This document shows, piece after piece, positions 39,662 to 49,539 of a DNA stretch of 64,000 nt. Every line of letters begins with the position of its first letter. The first letter of the stretch is position 1. The position numbers and the translations under genes were made by a program. Source of the stretch: Candidatus Obscuribacter sp. (GTDB lineage Bacteria > Cyanobacteriota > Vampirovibrionia > Obscuribacterales > Obscuribacteraceae); NCBI GenBank assembly GCA_016712465.1, contig JADJQZ010000001.1:930001-994000 (forward strand), in the 5' to 3' direction. The notes under the pieces were generated by a model. That model saw nothing but the letters and a program-made list of their open reading frames with translations. It searched no databases and was not told the origin of the DNA.

Positions 39662-42469
39662 TTAGTTGAACAGGGCTGAATCACGGGCGGTGGCTACCAA
39701 CCAGTTGATCACTCCCGGTGAGGCCAGACCAATGACAATCATGGAAAGACCCATCACGAAGGACTTCGATTGGAAGCCGCGCAGGCAGGCCTTTACTATT
39801 GTGGTCAGTCCCAGAATCGAACCAATCAGGGCTATGCCATTGGCCAGTATGTTCAAGAGTGCTTCAATATCAGCCAGGTTGTCGACCCTGACCGTACCGG
39901 CAGTGTTGACGCCCTGAACTACAGTACTTTCCACTCCCTGAGGCGCAATTGTACCGCTGGTGGCACCTTGCAGGATGGGAGCTGCGCTGAAGGTGTCACC
40001 GGACGTGGTTATGGCGATAGCTCCAGTTGCAGTCTGTTCGGCCGTACCGAAGCCGCTTAAGGAATCTCCGTTTGCCAGTCTGGCCGCTTCGTTGTTCTGT
40101 CTGTTCTGCCTGCCCGGCCCGTTCTGCTGGATGCCCCAGCGCTGATAGTCGCTCTGATTTTCCAGTACCACTCCGGAAGTTAGCGGTGAAACCATATGGT
40201 AGTTCACGGCCAGTGTTCCTGCTGCCGACAAATTGCGATTGGTCAGCAGTTGTTTGCAGGTTTGGGCCGCCACCAGTGTGGATAAATCCTGGGCTTCCTG
40301 TCCGGTGAGAATGTTGCAGGCCGGCTTTTCGTTCATTTTGAAGAGCTGGACTGAATAATGATGCCCACCGGGTTGCCACTGATCCAGGAAGCGATTGAGG
40401 TCGCTTGCCAGATTGCCGCTGCGCAGCACCGGCGTCATGGGACCTATGTCTCTGTGGTTCTTGAAGAACTGGCTGCTATTGGTCCAGCCGTCGTCCAGGG
40501 CCAGCTCATAGTAGGCCGGTTTACTGGCTCCCTGGGTGGTTATATAAATCTCCTCGTTGAAGGCCGGCTGTGGTCCATGCACCCAGAGTACGGCCGGTCG
40601 TTCTTGATCCCCGGCAAGTTCGGCTGCTTTCACTACCGCAGGCAGATTGTCGTGTCCGCCTTCGAAGCTGCTTTCATTGAGCTTTTTGATGGCATTTTCG
40701 ACCGATACGGCTTCCGGACCCTCGAGCTTATCGTCGTCGGCTAAGAGGACTGTGGTGGGCATCATCTTGGCCATGCGCTTGAGCATTTCGCTGAGGTCTT
40801 GCTTGTATTCCTTTACCTTACTGGAGCCGTCGATTACCACCACCAGGTTCTTGGGGGCCTGGTTGGCTACCTCTTTCACCGTTTCCACGGCATAGCCGCC
40901 GTAAACTTTATCTTGCGCGGCAAAGGCTCCCAGGGTCATGGGCCTTGAGGCCGATAGTGAAAGTCCGGTGTTTTTTTGATCCTGCTCTTTCATTTCTCCC
41001 ACATAAAGATGGCTGCTGCTGCTGAGGCTCTTCATCTCCTTTAGACCTGCGGCTGCCAGGCTCAACTCTTCCGGGGAGTTGAAGCGAAGACTGTGGCTCT
41101 TGCCGGCAGCGAAGTTGCTGGCCACAAGGCGGGGCAGGGTGAGGGAAGATTTGGTTCCGGCGTCCAGTTTGAGCGGTGCGGCCATAGACAGACTGACCTT
41201 GGTCTCTTTGCCCGGCATGACCGGATAACATTGAACCAGGACTCTCCCCTTACCTAGATAGGTGACTAGGGCCGGATCTCGTCTTCCGGTCACCACTTCC
41301 GTATAGGCTCCTCGGGCCTGGCTGGTACTGGTGATGGTGGCATCGACGGGTTTGCCGTCTATCCACAGGGTCATATTTGATACTACCGCTCCTGGTGGCA
41401 GAGCAATTTCTGCTCTGGCCTCCTGAGCTGTGCTGCTGGCGTTTTTCAGTACAAAGGTCCAGCTCATATTGGCCGTCAGGCTGCGGGCATTGATCAGTCC
41501 GGACAGTTGCGACCGCTTGAGGGAAAAGCCTTTGATGGCCTCCCCCACTACCTGCCTGGCTAGAAAGTTATCGTAGCTGCTGGAGGTAAGCGTATCGTTT
41601 GACTGGTCGTCAACGGCCAGGTCTGTAATGGCTTCATAAGGTTGGGATGTGAGGGCGAAATAAAGTTGCCTGCTGCTTGAGTCGTTGACACCGAGGAAGA
41701 GTCCGGAGAGTCCGCCGGTGCGCGGCGCCGCTATGTCTCGCTTTAGCTCCTGAGTGCTGTCCAGTAGAGGGTTTCTCAAGTTCCTTAGTGCTTCTGTTCT
41801 CTTGTCGGAATCTTCCGTGAGCGCCGCCTTTTCGTTGACTCTTACGGCTACCTGTCTGGCTTCCGAAGCACCCACTGCCAGAAGAGACAGCATTACTCCT
41901 GCCAGACTGTAGATTAACTGGCTGGTGCGAGCGCCATCGGTTTCCCAGATCAGGCATAGCATTTGCATCAACCGCAGGCTGGCTACCAGGGAGCAGAATG
42001 TGAGCATGGCGCAAATGGCGTATTCGCTCTGGTGACTGATGAAATTGCTGTCGATAGCCGGATAACCCAGGGCGCAGGCGGCGACGCAGCCGACCAGAAC
42101 AAGGCCGGCTGCCCCTGCCGAAAGACCGTTAAGGAGCCCGATGCGGAGTACATTGGCCAGGTTGCGCTGTTTAAGGCGCTGCCAGACCACATAATTGCCT
42201 ATCGGTATGGTCAGGACAATCCCATACTGTATCAAGGTTTCCAGCGGATGTCGGAGTACCATTTCGGTGCCCATGACCAGATTGTTCAAGGCTACCATGG
42301 CGATGGCGGCCCCCGGTATGGCTGTTCCGGCTACCAGAATGGCTATGTCGGAAGAGTTTAACTTCTGGTGCAAAGGCGAAGCCGTATTTCCATCGGGACT
42401 GCCCTCCGGTCTGTCTAGGGTGGCAATACCGGGTGATTCACCCGGGTTTTCTCTTTCTTGCGCAGACAT
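39662..42469 (-). CDS. Multi-pass membrane protein with VIT and VWA-like domains
   Basis: About 935 residues from ATG 42469, chosen because AAGGAGA lies just upstream; the frame is open to 42730 but that part lacks a start signal. After a polar 40 residues come about five membrane helices (DIAILVAGTAIPGAAIAMVA, LSAGAAGLVLVGCVAACALG, LIYSLAGVMLSLLAVGASEA). A VIT-like domain lies at about 330-450 (MSWTFVLKNASSTAQEARAE, PPGAVVSNMTLWIDGKPVDA, VTGRRDPALVTY). A VWA-like domain starts about 543 (NLVVVIDGSSKVKEYKQ), whose metal site is degenerate (DGSSK instead of DxSxS). Two C-terminal helices follow. The layout recalls exosortase-associated VIT proteins, but no exosortase is nearby. Confidence 0.8.
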   Translation of the reverse strand: MSAQERENPGESPGIATLDRPEGSPDGNTASPLHQKLNSSDIAILVAGTAIPGAAIAMVALNNLVMGTEMVLRHPLETLIQYGIVLTIPIGNYVVWQRLKQRNLANVLRIGLLNGLSAGAAGLVLVGCVAACALGYPAIDSNFISHQSEYAICAMLTFCSLVASLRLMQMLCLIWETDGARTSQLIYSLAGVMLSLLAVGASEARQVAVRVNEKAALTEDSDKRTEALRNLRNPLLDSTQELKRDIAAPRTGGLSGLFLGVNDSSSRQLYFALTSQPYEAITDLAVDDQSNDTLTSSSYDNFLARQVVGEAIKGFSLKRSQLSGLINARSLTANMSWTFVLKNASSTAQEARAEIALPPGAVVSNMTLWIDGKPVDATITSTSQARGAYTEVVTGRRDPALVTYLGKGRVLVQCYPVMPGKETKVSLSMAAPLKLDAGTKSSLTLPRLVASNFAAGKSHSLRFNSPEELSLAAAGLKEMKSLSSSSHLYVGEMKEQDQKNTGLSLSASRPMTLGAFAAQDKVYGGYAVETVKEVANQAPKNLVVVIDGSSKVKEYKQDLSEMLKRMAKMMPTTVLLADDDKLEGPEAVSVENAIKKLNESSFEGGHDNLPAVVKAAELAGDQERPAVLWVHGPQPAFNEEIYITTQGASKPAYYELALDDGWTNSSQFFKNHRDIGPMTPVLRSGNLASDLNRFLDQWQPGGHHYSVQLFKMNEKPACNILTGQEAQDLSTLVAAQTCKQLLTNRNLSAAGTLAVNYHMVSPLTSGVVLENQSDYQRWGIQQNGPGRQNRQNNEAARLANGDSLSGFGTAEQTATGAIAITTSGDTFSAAPILQGATSGTIAPQGVESTVVQGVNTAGTVRVDNLADIEALLNILANGIALIGSILGLTTIVKACLRGFQSKSFVMGLSMIVIGLASPGVINWLVATARDSALFN

Positions 42470-43082
42470 GATCTTTCTCCTTAGTAAGATGCGCAACAGC
42501 CGCCCGCGTTTGAGGCGGGCCCGGCATGCGGTATCACCAGTAGTGCCTGGCTGCAGAAAGCGCAGCGGCAAGCAGAACCGGAAGACCGGAACTAGTAGTC
42601 GGCCTTTTCCCAAAAGGGTGCCACGAATCTGCAAGCACCGATGCTTCGGCTCGGCAGGCAGGGAAGAGCTGCCGCCAGGCTCAAAGTTGGCCAGTGCAGT
42701 TGCGGAGACATGACAAACTTTCGTTTGCACGCAGATTTTGCCGCTGCATCCCTTTCGCCTCGGCGAAAAACCTTGTCAGAGTTTTATGCCAATGCGGAAG
42801 CAAGGTCAGCGGGGTGTTGCTAGGTTGTTTTGGTAATTAGTAAATGGATTCCTGAATAGCCTAAAGCGGCTAGTGAAAATGTACTACTTCTGGCGTTTTT
42901 GTCAAGGGGGCTTTCGGTCTCTCTCCGGTACTCGCTGATTTTGCCGCATCGGACCGGCATTCATGGACGAAGAGGCAGACCGGTCAATCCTGTGTATGAC
43001 GGTGTGTGCCTGTGTGTGTCTGTGGTGCGAGGGAGACTTTCGCTTCTTCGGTGTCTAAGGCTCAGAATAGGACGGGGTATTC
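42470..43082. other. Intergenic region upstream of VIT/VWA gene
   Basis: 613 bases between two minus-strand genes. It has a short perfect inverted repeat TTTCGCC/GGCGAAA (42753-42768) without a U-run, and a GT-rich tract around 43001-43030 (GTGTGTGCCTGTGTGTGTC). Open frames cross it on both strands but none has a ribosome site or recognisable protein. A leader and promoter for the gene starting at 42469 must lie here; I cannot place them. Confidence 0.5.
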
Positions 43083-46000
43083 TTAAAATCCGATGGAAGA
43101 TGGACATCCATTTGATTTTAGAATCTCTGCTACCAGCGATTCCAGAGACTCTGTTGCCTTTGTCTTGGTTATGAATGTTGTTTGTTTCAGGGATAACTTG
43201 TCCCTTTCTATTTCACTCAATTCTTGGGAGGTATGGACAATGACGTCCACTTCTTGAAGATTTGAATCTTGGCGCATCAGCTCCACAATCTCAAAACCGC
43301 TTAAACCAGGCAAGGACGCATCCATGATCATCAGACGCGGTGCTCTTCCTTTCATGATTTCCATAGCTTCTCTGCCACTTGTAGCAGTGCGGACCGACAG
43401 TCCTCCCAGTCGCTGTAATCTTATGGCCATAATCATATTTAACAAGCGGTCATCTTCTACTATCAGTATGTAATCAGTAGTTTTCTGTGCGTCGCTTTTC
43501 CTGGTCTGGTTAGCGTTCAAGCCCGCCCTCAGATAAGATTCAAGCTGCCTGAACTCCGCAGTCAGACTCTCATGTACTTTCCTGGCAAGGTCGGATTTGT
43601 CTCCTGCGGGTATTTTTTCCAGCTCCAGGCAAAGTTGTTCCATCCTGGCGGCACTAACTGTTCCGCAGGCGGAGCGAAGATAGTGAGCCAGACCTGCTAC
43701 TTTGCTTTGCTCACCACTGGCGATGGCTTTTTCCATTTCAGACAGTGTTTGCGGGGTTGAATTGACGAACATTTCGATTAATGTATATGCGGCTTTGGAA
43801 TTGAACTTTTGCAAGAGCCCATCTATGTTGAAGGGTTGCCCAGGTTCCGTCCCTGCCGATGCTTCGGGCTGTGGCTGTACAATTGCTTTGGCGAGCCACT
43901 TTCGTAATACTTCTTTTAGTTCCCTATGGTCCACCGGTTTGCTGATATAGTCATCCATTCCTGCCATCAGGCATTGTTCGCGATCTCCCTTCATGGCATT
44001 AGCCGTCATGGCGATTATGGGAATTCGCCTGCCTGTAGTGGTTTCCTTTTGCCGAATCGCCTTCGTGGCGGCAAATCCATCCATCACCGGCATCTGGCAG
44101 TCCATCAAGATCAGGTCGTATTGATACTCTTCGTTTGCCAGGGCTTTGAGCGCTTCCTCACCATTGTTGGCAATGTGGCAATTGATGCCTAATTCATTCA
44201 AATACAAAATTGCCACTTGCTGATTTATCTGATGGTCTTCAGCAATTAGAATGAGGCTTTCGCCGGTATTTATATCACTGAGGCTGATATCTAGGTTGTC
44301 TATGGTAATTGCCTTAGTCGTTGATGCTGTTTGGCATAGAAGCTGCATAATGCAATCAAGCAGCAGCGATTGACGCACGGGCTTGGTTAGATAGCCGTTG
44401 AAACCCATGTCAATAATTTGTTTCCCGAGTCCTGGCTCATCGAAACCGGCAAGCAAAATTAGTTTCATCGAGCTTATGGCAGGCTCTCTGCGAATCTGAG
44501 CAGCCAATTCTAAGCCGTTTGTTCCCTCTAATGCCAGGTCAATGATTGCCATACTAAAGGGTTCTCCCGCGGCTGCAGCCTCTTTGAGCAGCCTCATAGC
44601 CTCCTCGCTTGTTTTCGCTACTTCATTGGACATGCCCCAGGAGGAGACATATTCGTGGAGTATCTCTCTTGCCTTTGGCTGGTCGTCTACCACCAATACT
44701 CTTGCCTGGCGCAGTGTCTCACTTGCGGCCATGACCTGGGCGGAGGACCTTTTCTCCAGCGGAAGTTGACACCAGAATGTGGAGCCTACCCCCTTTTCAC
44801 TCTCAACGCCCATGGAACCATCCATGAGAGTCGCTAACTTCTTGCAGATACTGAGACCGAGTCCGGTACCGCCGTATTCACGAACTATACCGTTATCAGC
44901 TTGAACAAAAGGTTGGAATAGTTTCTGGCAGTCCAGTTCACTGAGACCGATGCCGCAATCTTCAACAGAAAGTAAAACCTGCACGGTATTACCCCCGGTT
45001 GATGCCACTTTCGCGCTGACTATTACTTCTCCATTCTTGGAGAACTTAATGGCGTTATTTAGTAAGTTCAGTAAGATTTGCCGCAGTCTATCCGGATCTC
45101 CCCGCAACAGTGCCGGCATTTCCGGGTCAATAAAGCTGGCAAGGGAGATTTCCTTTGCTCTTGCGTCATTGGCTAAGAGGTCACAGGTACTTTCGACCAG
45201 CTTCACAATATTGAAGTCGACAATCTCCAGTTCAAGTTTCCCGGCTTCAATTTTGCTCAGGTCAAGGATATCGTTCACTATGTTTAGAAGCGCCTGTCCG
45301 GCTTCTTTGATGTATTGCCCATATCTTTGCTGGGTTTCGTTGAGACTTGTCTTCAAGAGAAGATTTGTCATGCCGATTATTGCGTTCATCGGAGTTCGAA
45401 TTTCATGGCTCATGTTGGCTAGAAACTGTGACTTAGACTGGGATGCAGACTGGGCTTGATCTCTTGCGATTCTGAGACCGGCTTCCGCCTTCTTTCTGTC
45501 GGTGATGTCCACGATAGAGACAAGTACCTGCTGTCCAGCCTCGGTCACTATGCCGGTCAGGTTTATTTCTACAGGTACCTCTGTACCGGCTCTGGTGCGT
45601 ACGGTAAAGTTGTCCTCAATATTAGCGGGGGAAACGGGGCATACATTCAGATCTTTTAGAGGATGGTGCAAATCTTCTGAGATGAATCGACTGGGAATGA
45701 AAATATCCAGGGACCGAGTCAAAAGCTCATCTGCCTTGTAGCCGAACAGTTCCTCAGTCTTGGAGTTTACCAGTAGCATCCTGCCATTCTGGTCGGCAAG
45801 CACGACCGGATTTGGCCAGTTCTCTACCACCTGATGGAATTTCTCGTCGGTTCGTTTTGAAAAGTCTGTCAGATCTCGTGTGACTTTGCCGAAGCTAAGC
45901 AAGTTTCCATCAGAGTCTTTCAAGGCGGTGATGATGACGTTTGCCCAGAAAATTGAACCGTCTTTGCGAACACGCCAGCCAAAATCTTCAAAGCGTCCCT

Positions 46001-46229
46001 CGCGCTCTGCAATTTGAAGTTCATACTCCGGCTTCCCCGCATTGAGATCGGCTTCCAAATAGAAGAGCGAGAAGTGCTTCCCTATGATTTCGTCTGCGCT
46101 GTAACCCTTGATTCGACGTGCACCTTCATTCCATGATGATATTATGCCGGAGGGATCGAGTACAAAAATTCCATAGTCTCTGACATCGGATATAAGCACT
46201 TTGATACCATCGAGTAGTTGGTCTGTCAT
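43083..46229 (-). CDS. Large hybrid histidine kinase PAS-PAS-HK-REC-REC-Hpt-REC
   Basis: 1048 residues, soluble. PAS1 at 8-120 (DYGIFVLDPSGIISSWNEGA), PAS2 at 130-245, HisKA with His275 in FLANMSHEIRTPMNAIIG, HATPase with LLNNAIKFSKNGE and YGGTGLGLSICKKL (~375-490). Receiver 1 starts ~513 (VLVVDDQPKAREIL), receiver 2 ~655 (LILIAEDHQINQQV, LILMDCQMPVMDG), Hpt ~800-900 with AGLAHYLRSACG, and receiver 3 ~925 (ILIVEDDRLLNMI, LMIMDASLPGLSG). All elements of an internal multi-step phosphorelay are present, with no DNA-binding output. It is divergent from the REC-Ser/Thr kinase gene across 344 bases, making that protein a candidate partner. Confidence 0.94.
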   Translation of the reverse strand: MTDQLLDGIKVLISDVRDYGIFVLDPSGIISSWNEGARRIKGYSADEIIGKHFSLFYLEADLNAGKPEYELQIAEREGRFEDFGWRVRKDGSIFWANVIITALKDSDGNLLSFGKVTRDLTDFSKRTDEKFHQVVENWPNPVVLADQNGRMLLVNSKTEELFGYKADELLTRSLDIFIPSRFISEDLHHPLKDLNVCPVSPANIEDNFTVRTRAGTEVPVEINLTGIVTEAGQQVLVSIVDITDRKKAEAGLRIARDQAQSASQSKSQFLANMSHEIRTPMNAIIGMTNLLLKTSLNETQQRYGQYIKEAGQALLNIVNDILDLSKIEAGKLELEIVDFNIVKLVESTCDLLANDARAKEISLASFIDPEMPALLRGDPDRLRQILLNLLNNAIKFSKNGEVIVSAKVASTGGNTVQVLLSVEDCGIGLSELDCQKLFQPFVQADNGIVREYGGTGLGLSICKKLATLMDGSMGVESEKGVGSTFWCQLPLEKRSSAQVMAASETLRQARVLVVDDQPKAREILHEYVSSWGMSNEVAKTSEEAMRLLKEAAAAGEPFSMAIIDLALEGTNGLELAAQIRREPAISSMKLILLAGFDEPGLGKQIIDMGFNGYLTKPVRQSLLLDCIMQLLCQTASTTKAITIDNLDISLSDINTGESLILIAEDHQINQQVAILYLNELGINCHIANNGEEALKALANEEYQYDLILMDCQMPVMDGFAATKAIRQKETTTGRRIPIIAMTANAMKGDREQCLMAGMDDYISKPVDHRELKEVLRKWLAKAIVQPQPEASAGTEPGQPFNIDGLLQKFNSKAAYTLIEMFVNSTPQTLSEMEKAIASGEQSKVAGLAHYLRSACGTVSAARMEQLCLELEKIPAGDKSDLARKVHESLTAEFRQLESYLRAGLNANQTRKSDAQKTTDYILIVEDDRLLNMIMAIRLQRLGGLSVRTATSGREAMEIMKGRAPRLMIMDASLPGLSGFEIVELMRQDSNLQEVDVIVHTSQELSEIERDKLSLKQTTFITKTKATESLESLVAEILKSNGCPSSIGF

Positions 46230-46573
46230 GCGCTGGTGCCTGCCGAGTCAAGTAAAGACGGCGTTCTTCGCACTTGAATCGGGCGGATAAGCCCGGAATC
46301 TTTCAAATGCCGAATATAGCCACTTACTAGCAATATAGCAGGCGCAGGCGCCAAGTGGGACAGTAGTTTTGATGTCAACTTCAACCCCTCGGCAGGAGCA
46401 ATAAAATAAAAATTGTGTACTTTACCTCTTTTGGGGGATAGCGCTGATTCGCCGGGTGAATTGGGTCTGCTTCGTGCGGTCGGCACGGGGGTTTTCTGTG
46501 TTGTCGTACTCACCTGGTGCCGTGCTATAGCTATATGTATGCCTTCAAGTTCTATGGCCTCGGTCGACTGTAG
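46230..46573. other. Divergent region between hybrid kinase and REC-Ser/Thr kinase genes
   Basis: 344 bases. It must carry promoters for both directions, but I find no convincing pair of boxes. A 95-codon minus-strand frame (46226-46513) ends with a TGA overlapping the hybrid kinase ATG; it has a GTG start and no ribosome site, so I do not call it a gene. Confidence 0.45.
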
Positions 46574-47953
46574 ATGCTCGCTGAGGCTAAAGGTGATACT
46601 AACGACAAATATCGGTGCCCAATGGTTGATGTCAGATCCATCTCCGTCATGATTGCAGAGGATGAGAGCGTGACAAGGATGGGTCTCAAGTTCACGCTGG
46701 AGACCTTTCCTGATGTTTCGCTAGTGGCGGAGTGCTCCGATGGCTTGAGCGTTATCTTACAGGCTCTGGTAACGAAGCCCAATATTATTTTGATGGACAT
46801 TGGTCTTCCTAAGATTGATGGTATTACTGCCGCAGCGAAAGTGAAAGAAGTGCTTCCCGGCACCAAAATAATTCTGTTTACCAACAAAGAAGATACGAGT
46901 TTGTTGCGTGTCGCTCTCAGTGCTGGATTCGAAGGCTATCGCCTGAAGAAAATGTGTGGGCAGGACCTGCATTCAGCCATAAGGAAAGTTGATGCCGGAA
47001 AAATGTTCATTGCACCCGAGTTGGAAACCGCGTTCTTGACCATGGGAGCAAAGACTGAAAATCAGACCAATGTGAACGTCCTGGAACAGAAGGCAGCGGC
47101 CCCCGAGCATGAGGTTGGTACCGTCGTTAGCGAAGCGTATGAGATTGAAATGGTCCTGGGTAAAGGCGGCATGGGAATGGTCTATCGTGGGCGGCACCGC
47201 GCTACTGACCGTGCTGTGGCTATCAAAATACTCCACCCTGAATTTACGAATGACCCAACGGTATTGCGTCGATTCCAACAAGAAGCAGATATGCTCAGTA
47301 AGTTCTGCCACACCAACCTCACTTCCGTGAGTGATTTTGGACGTACTAAGTTCGGGGAACCTTTTATGGTTATGGACTTTTGCCGGGGAAAGAGCCTGGA
47401 GTCTGTCATCGGCGCTAGCGGCGCCCTTGACCCTCAGATTTGTCTGCCCCTCTTTTTGCAGGTTTGTAGTGCTCTTCAGGTGATCCACGCGGCCGGACTT
47501 GTTCATAGAGACGTGAAGCCGGCTAACATAATCCTCTCTGATGATGGAGAAATTAAGCTTGTGGATTTCGGGCTTTGCAAGGACACCGCTATTGTTGAGC
47601 GAGCATTGAAATTGACAAATACAGGAGAGGTGCTTGGTTCGCCATCATATATGAGCCCGGAGCAATGCCTCGGCAAGAATCTCGACGCAAGAAGCGATCT
47701 CTATTCTGTGGGGATGTCTCTCTATGAAGTGCTGACCGGTGAGCTTCCCTTCCAGGCCAACTCTTTCTACGAAATGTTCAAGATGCAGGTTCAAAAGGAG
47801 GCTCCCAGGGAGCCCCTGATTAAGGCGTTTGTGCCGGCTGCCATAGAGGAAATCATATTGAAGTGTCTGGCAAAAAGTCCGGATGCCCGATATCAGTCTG
47901 CCGAAGACCTGGCGCAGGCTCTGCGGCAGGCTAGTATAGGCCTTCAAGGGTAA
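46574..47953 (+). CDS. Receiver domain fused to Hanks-type Ser/Thr protein kinase
   Basis: 459 residues. The N-terminal NarL-type receiver (residues ~22-145) has VMIAEDES, phosphoacceptor Asp75 in IILMDIGLPKIDG, Thr in ILFTNKED and Lys in YRLKKM. After a linker the kinase (190-455) has glycine loop LGKGGMGMVYRG, Lys218 in VAIKIL, HRDVKPANI (311-319), DFG (331-333) and GSPSYMSPEQC. Both halves look active. There is no membrane segment. Phosphorylation of Asp75 by a histidine kinase could switch Ser/Thr phosphorylation. Start uncertain: ATG 46574 or ATG 46622, neither with a good ribosome site. A large hybrid histidine kinase is divergently encoded next to it. Confidence 0.92.
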   Translation: MLAEAKGDTNDKYRCPMVDVRSISVMIAEDESVTRMGLKFTLETFPDVSLVAECSDGLSVILQALVTKPNIILMDIGLPKIDGITAAAKVKEVLPGTKIILFTNKEDTSLLRVALSAGFEGYRLKKMCGQDLHSAIRKVDAGKMFIAPELETAFLTMGAKTENQTNVNVLEQKAAAPEHEVGTVVSEAYEIEMVLGKGGMGMVYRGRHRATDRAVAIKILHPEFTNDPTVLRRFQQEADMLSKFCHTNLTSVSDFGRTKFGEPFMVMDFCRGKSLESVIGASGALDPQICLPLFLQVCSALQVIHAAGLVHRDVKPANIILSDDGEIKLVDFGLCKDTAIVERALKLTNTGEVLGSPSYMSPEQCLGKNLDARSDLYSVGMSLYEVLTGELPFQANSFYEMFKMQVQKEAPREPLIKAFVPAAIEEIILKCLAKSPDARYQSAEDLAQALRQASIGLQG

Positions 47954-48228
47954 TAGAGTTCTTGAATTTCGTGGGTATGGCTGGATTTGCCTCTCCGGGG
48001 CTCCATATTTACCTGCTGCCGGTTCGATTTTTAAAAGAGGTCCGTATGGGAGAGCCTCAGTCCTGGTTGTCACCTTATCGTCACGATAAATTCCTATTCT
48101 CTCAACATTCGGACTGGCTCACGTATTTTACTAGCCTTCAAGATAAGCCAATCTGATGAAAACGCCCCTATCTAAACCGGTAGTCCGGCATTTATCCCTC
48201 CGTTTTCCCTTCGGAGAAATTTTCTTTT

Positions 48229-49422
48229 ATGGCTTTCAATCGAGAATTAGAAAATCCGGCCACAAGCGCCGACTCAAGACAAGTTGAAAACAAACTGCAA
48301 GTAGACATTGTAGATTTGTATTTTCAGTCGCAGCTCAAGCCGCCCGAACTAATCAAGAATGACCAGGCTTACGACAGTGCCGGCCCGGCTCTAATGGATG
48401 GTCGAGAAAACCTTTTACTAAACGCCTCTCTCCAGATCGATAACAAGCAGGAACTCTCGCAGTTCAAGAACGATATGACTGACTTTGAGAAGCAGGCAAA
48501 AGAGCACAACATTCCCGAGAGTGAAGTGGCAAAAACCTATCAAGCTGTAGATAAATTGCTGACCAGTTCCGAAGGAGTATTGAATCAAGACAGTCGGCGC
48601 CTGCTAGCTGAAAACTTCATGCATCTGGCCGCCCACCCGTCCAAGTCCGACCAGGGCATTTACAGTACCTGCAATGCCACCTCTCTGCAAGAAATTCTGC
48701 TCAGCCGCAAACCTGGGCTCATTGCTTCCGACCTGGCCGATGCCGCTATAAATGGTAGTTTCGCCGCTCCTGACGGGCAGAAGATCGTGCTGGACGCTGA
48801 TAGCATGCAGCCTAATTACAGTTTCCCCGGTGAAGCAGCAAGCTTGCCCCAGGACAATGTTCGGGCTTATGGCACACAGGTGCTCAATCATATGTTGGTG
48901 AACGAGATGACGCAGCGTGTTACTCCCGAGCACAACACCATGCTCTACCAGCAGCGACACCAGCGCACTGATACAGACAGCGGTGAACGGCTCATTTCAC
49001 CTCGTGACGGCAGCGAGATGACCAATGTAAGTGGAGCCGCCATTCGTGGTCCGGGTCTGGGAGAGCGAGATTTGGCCGCTGCTGTGAAACGATTCTTCCC
49101 CGAGGATTCTCAATTCCTGGCGCGCAGCGGTGGCAATGAAAGAGATGGCCTGGTGCAGGTTGATACGCCGGAAGAACTGAGCGCCATTGTGCAAAAGGCC
49201 AAGAAGGAAAGCAAACTTCCCCTTATGGTGGAAGTAAACGGGGCAGATCCTCTTTTTGGTGGTGGATTCGAGCCGGGCAAACATGCCAGTCATGTTCTTT
49301 CCATCAAGGACACTGATAAGGACGGCAAGCAATTGTCAATCTCCAATCAGTGGGGTGAGGCCGGCGATATTCAAGTTTCTTCCAATGAATTTTTCAAGAC
49401 CATGATTTACGAGAAGGACTGA
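48229..49422 (+). CDS. Candidate papain-like cysteine protease/transferase of unknown family
   Basis: 397 residues; ATG preceded by GGAGAAAT at 10-15 bases. No signal peptide. The N-terminal 140 residues are polar and helical. A Cys-His-Asn pattern follows: Cys148 in GIYSTCNATSLQEILL at the start of a helix, His355 in GKHASHVLSIKD and Asn373 in LSISNQWG. The order, the small residues around Cys and the His strand followed by N-x-W-G fit papain-fold enzymes. The family is not recognised, so function stays an inference. A peptidase, deamidase or acyltransferase would look alike. The N-terminal disorder and lack of neighbours of known function give no substrate. Confidence 0.65.
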   Translation: MAFNRELENPATSADSRQVENKLQVDIVDLYFQSQLKPPELIKNDQAYDSAGPALMDGRENLLLNASLQIDNKQELSQFKNDMTDFEKQAKEHNIPESEVAKTYQAVDKLLTSSEGVLNQDSRRLLAENFMHLAAHPSKSDQGIYSTCNATSLQEILLSRKPGLIASDLADAAINGSFAAPDGQKIVLDADSMQPNYSFPGEAASLPQDNVRAYGTQVLNHMLVNEMTQRVTPEHNTMLYQQRHQRTDTDSGERLISPRDGSEMTNVSGAAIRGPGLGERDLAAAVKRFFPEDSQFLARSGGNERDGLVQVDTPEELSAIVQKAKKESKLPLMVEVNGADPLFGGGFEPGKHASHVLSIKDTDKDGKQLSISNQWGEAGDIQVSSNEFFKTMIYEKD

Positions 49423-49539
49423 ACGGTCTATTGGGCTAAGTTCAGGTGCGAGGCTTTGCTCCACGGGCTCGTTGTCCAAAAGGTATAATTGAGTCAGGAA
49501 CTCCTGCATTCCAGACTAAAGAACTATGGAGATGATTCT

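Noticed and set aside
42899..43174. Plus-strand frame near the GT-rich tract
   Set aside because: It overlaps the 3' end of the hybrid kinase in antisense and starts without a ribosome site.
46226..46513. 95-codon minus-strand frame overlapping the hybrid kinase start as ATGA
   Set aside because: GTG start without a ribosome site, no recognisable content, in a divergent promoter region. The overlap can arise by chance. It would be worth keeping only if conserved in relatives.
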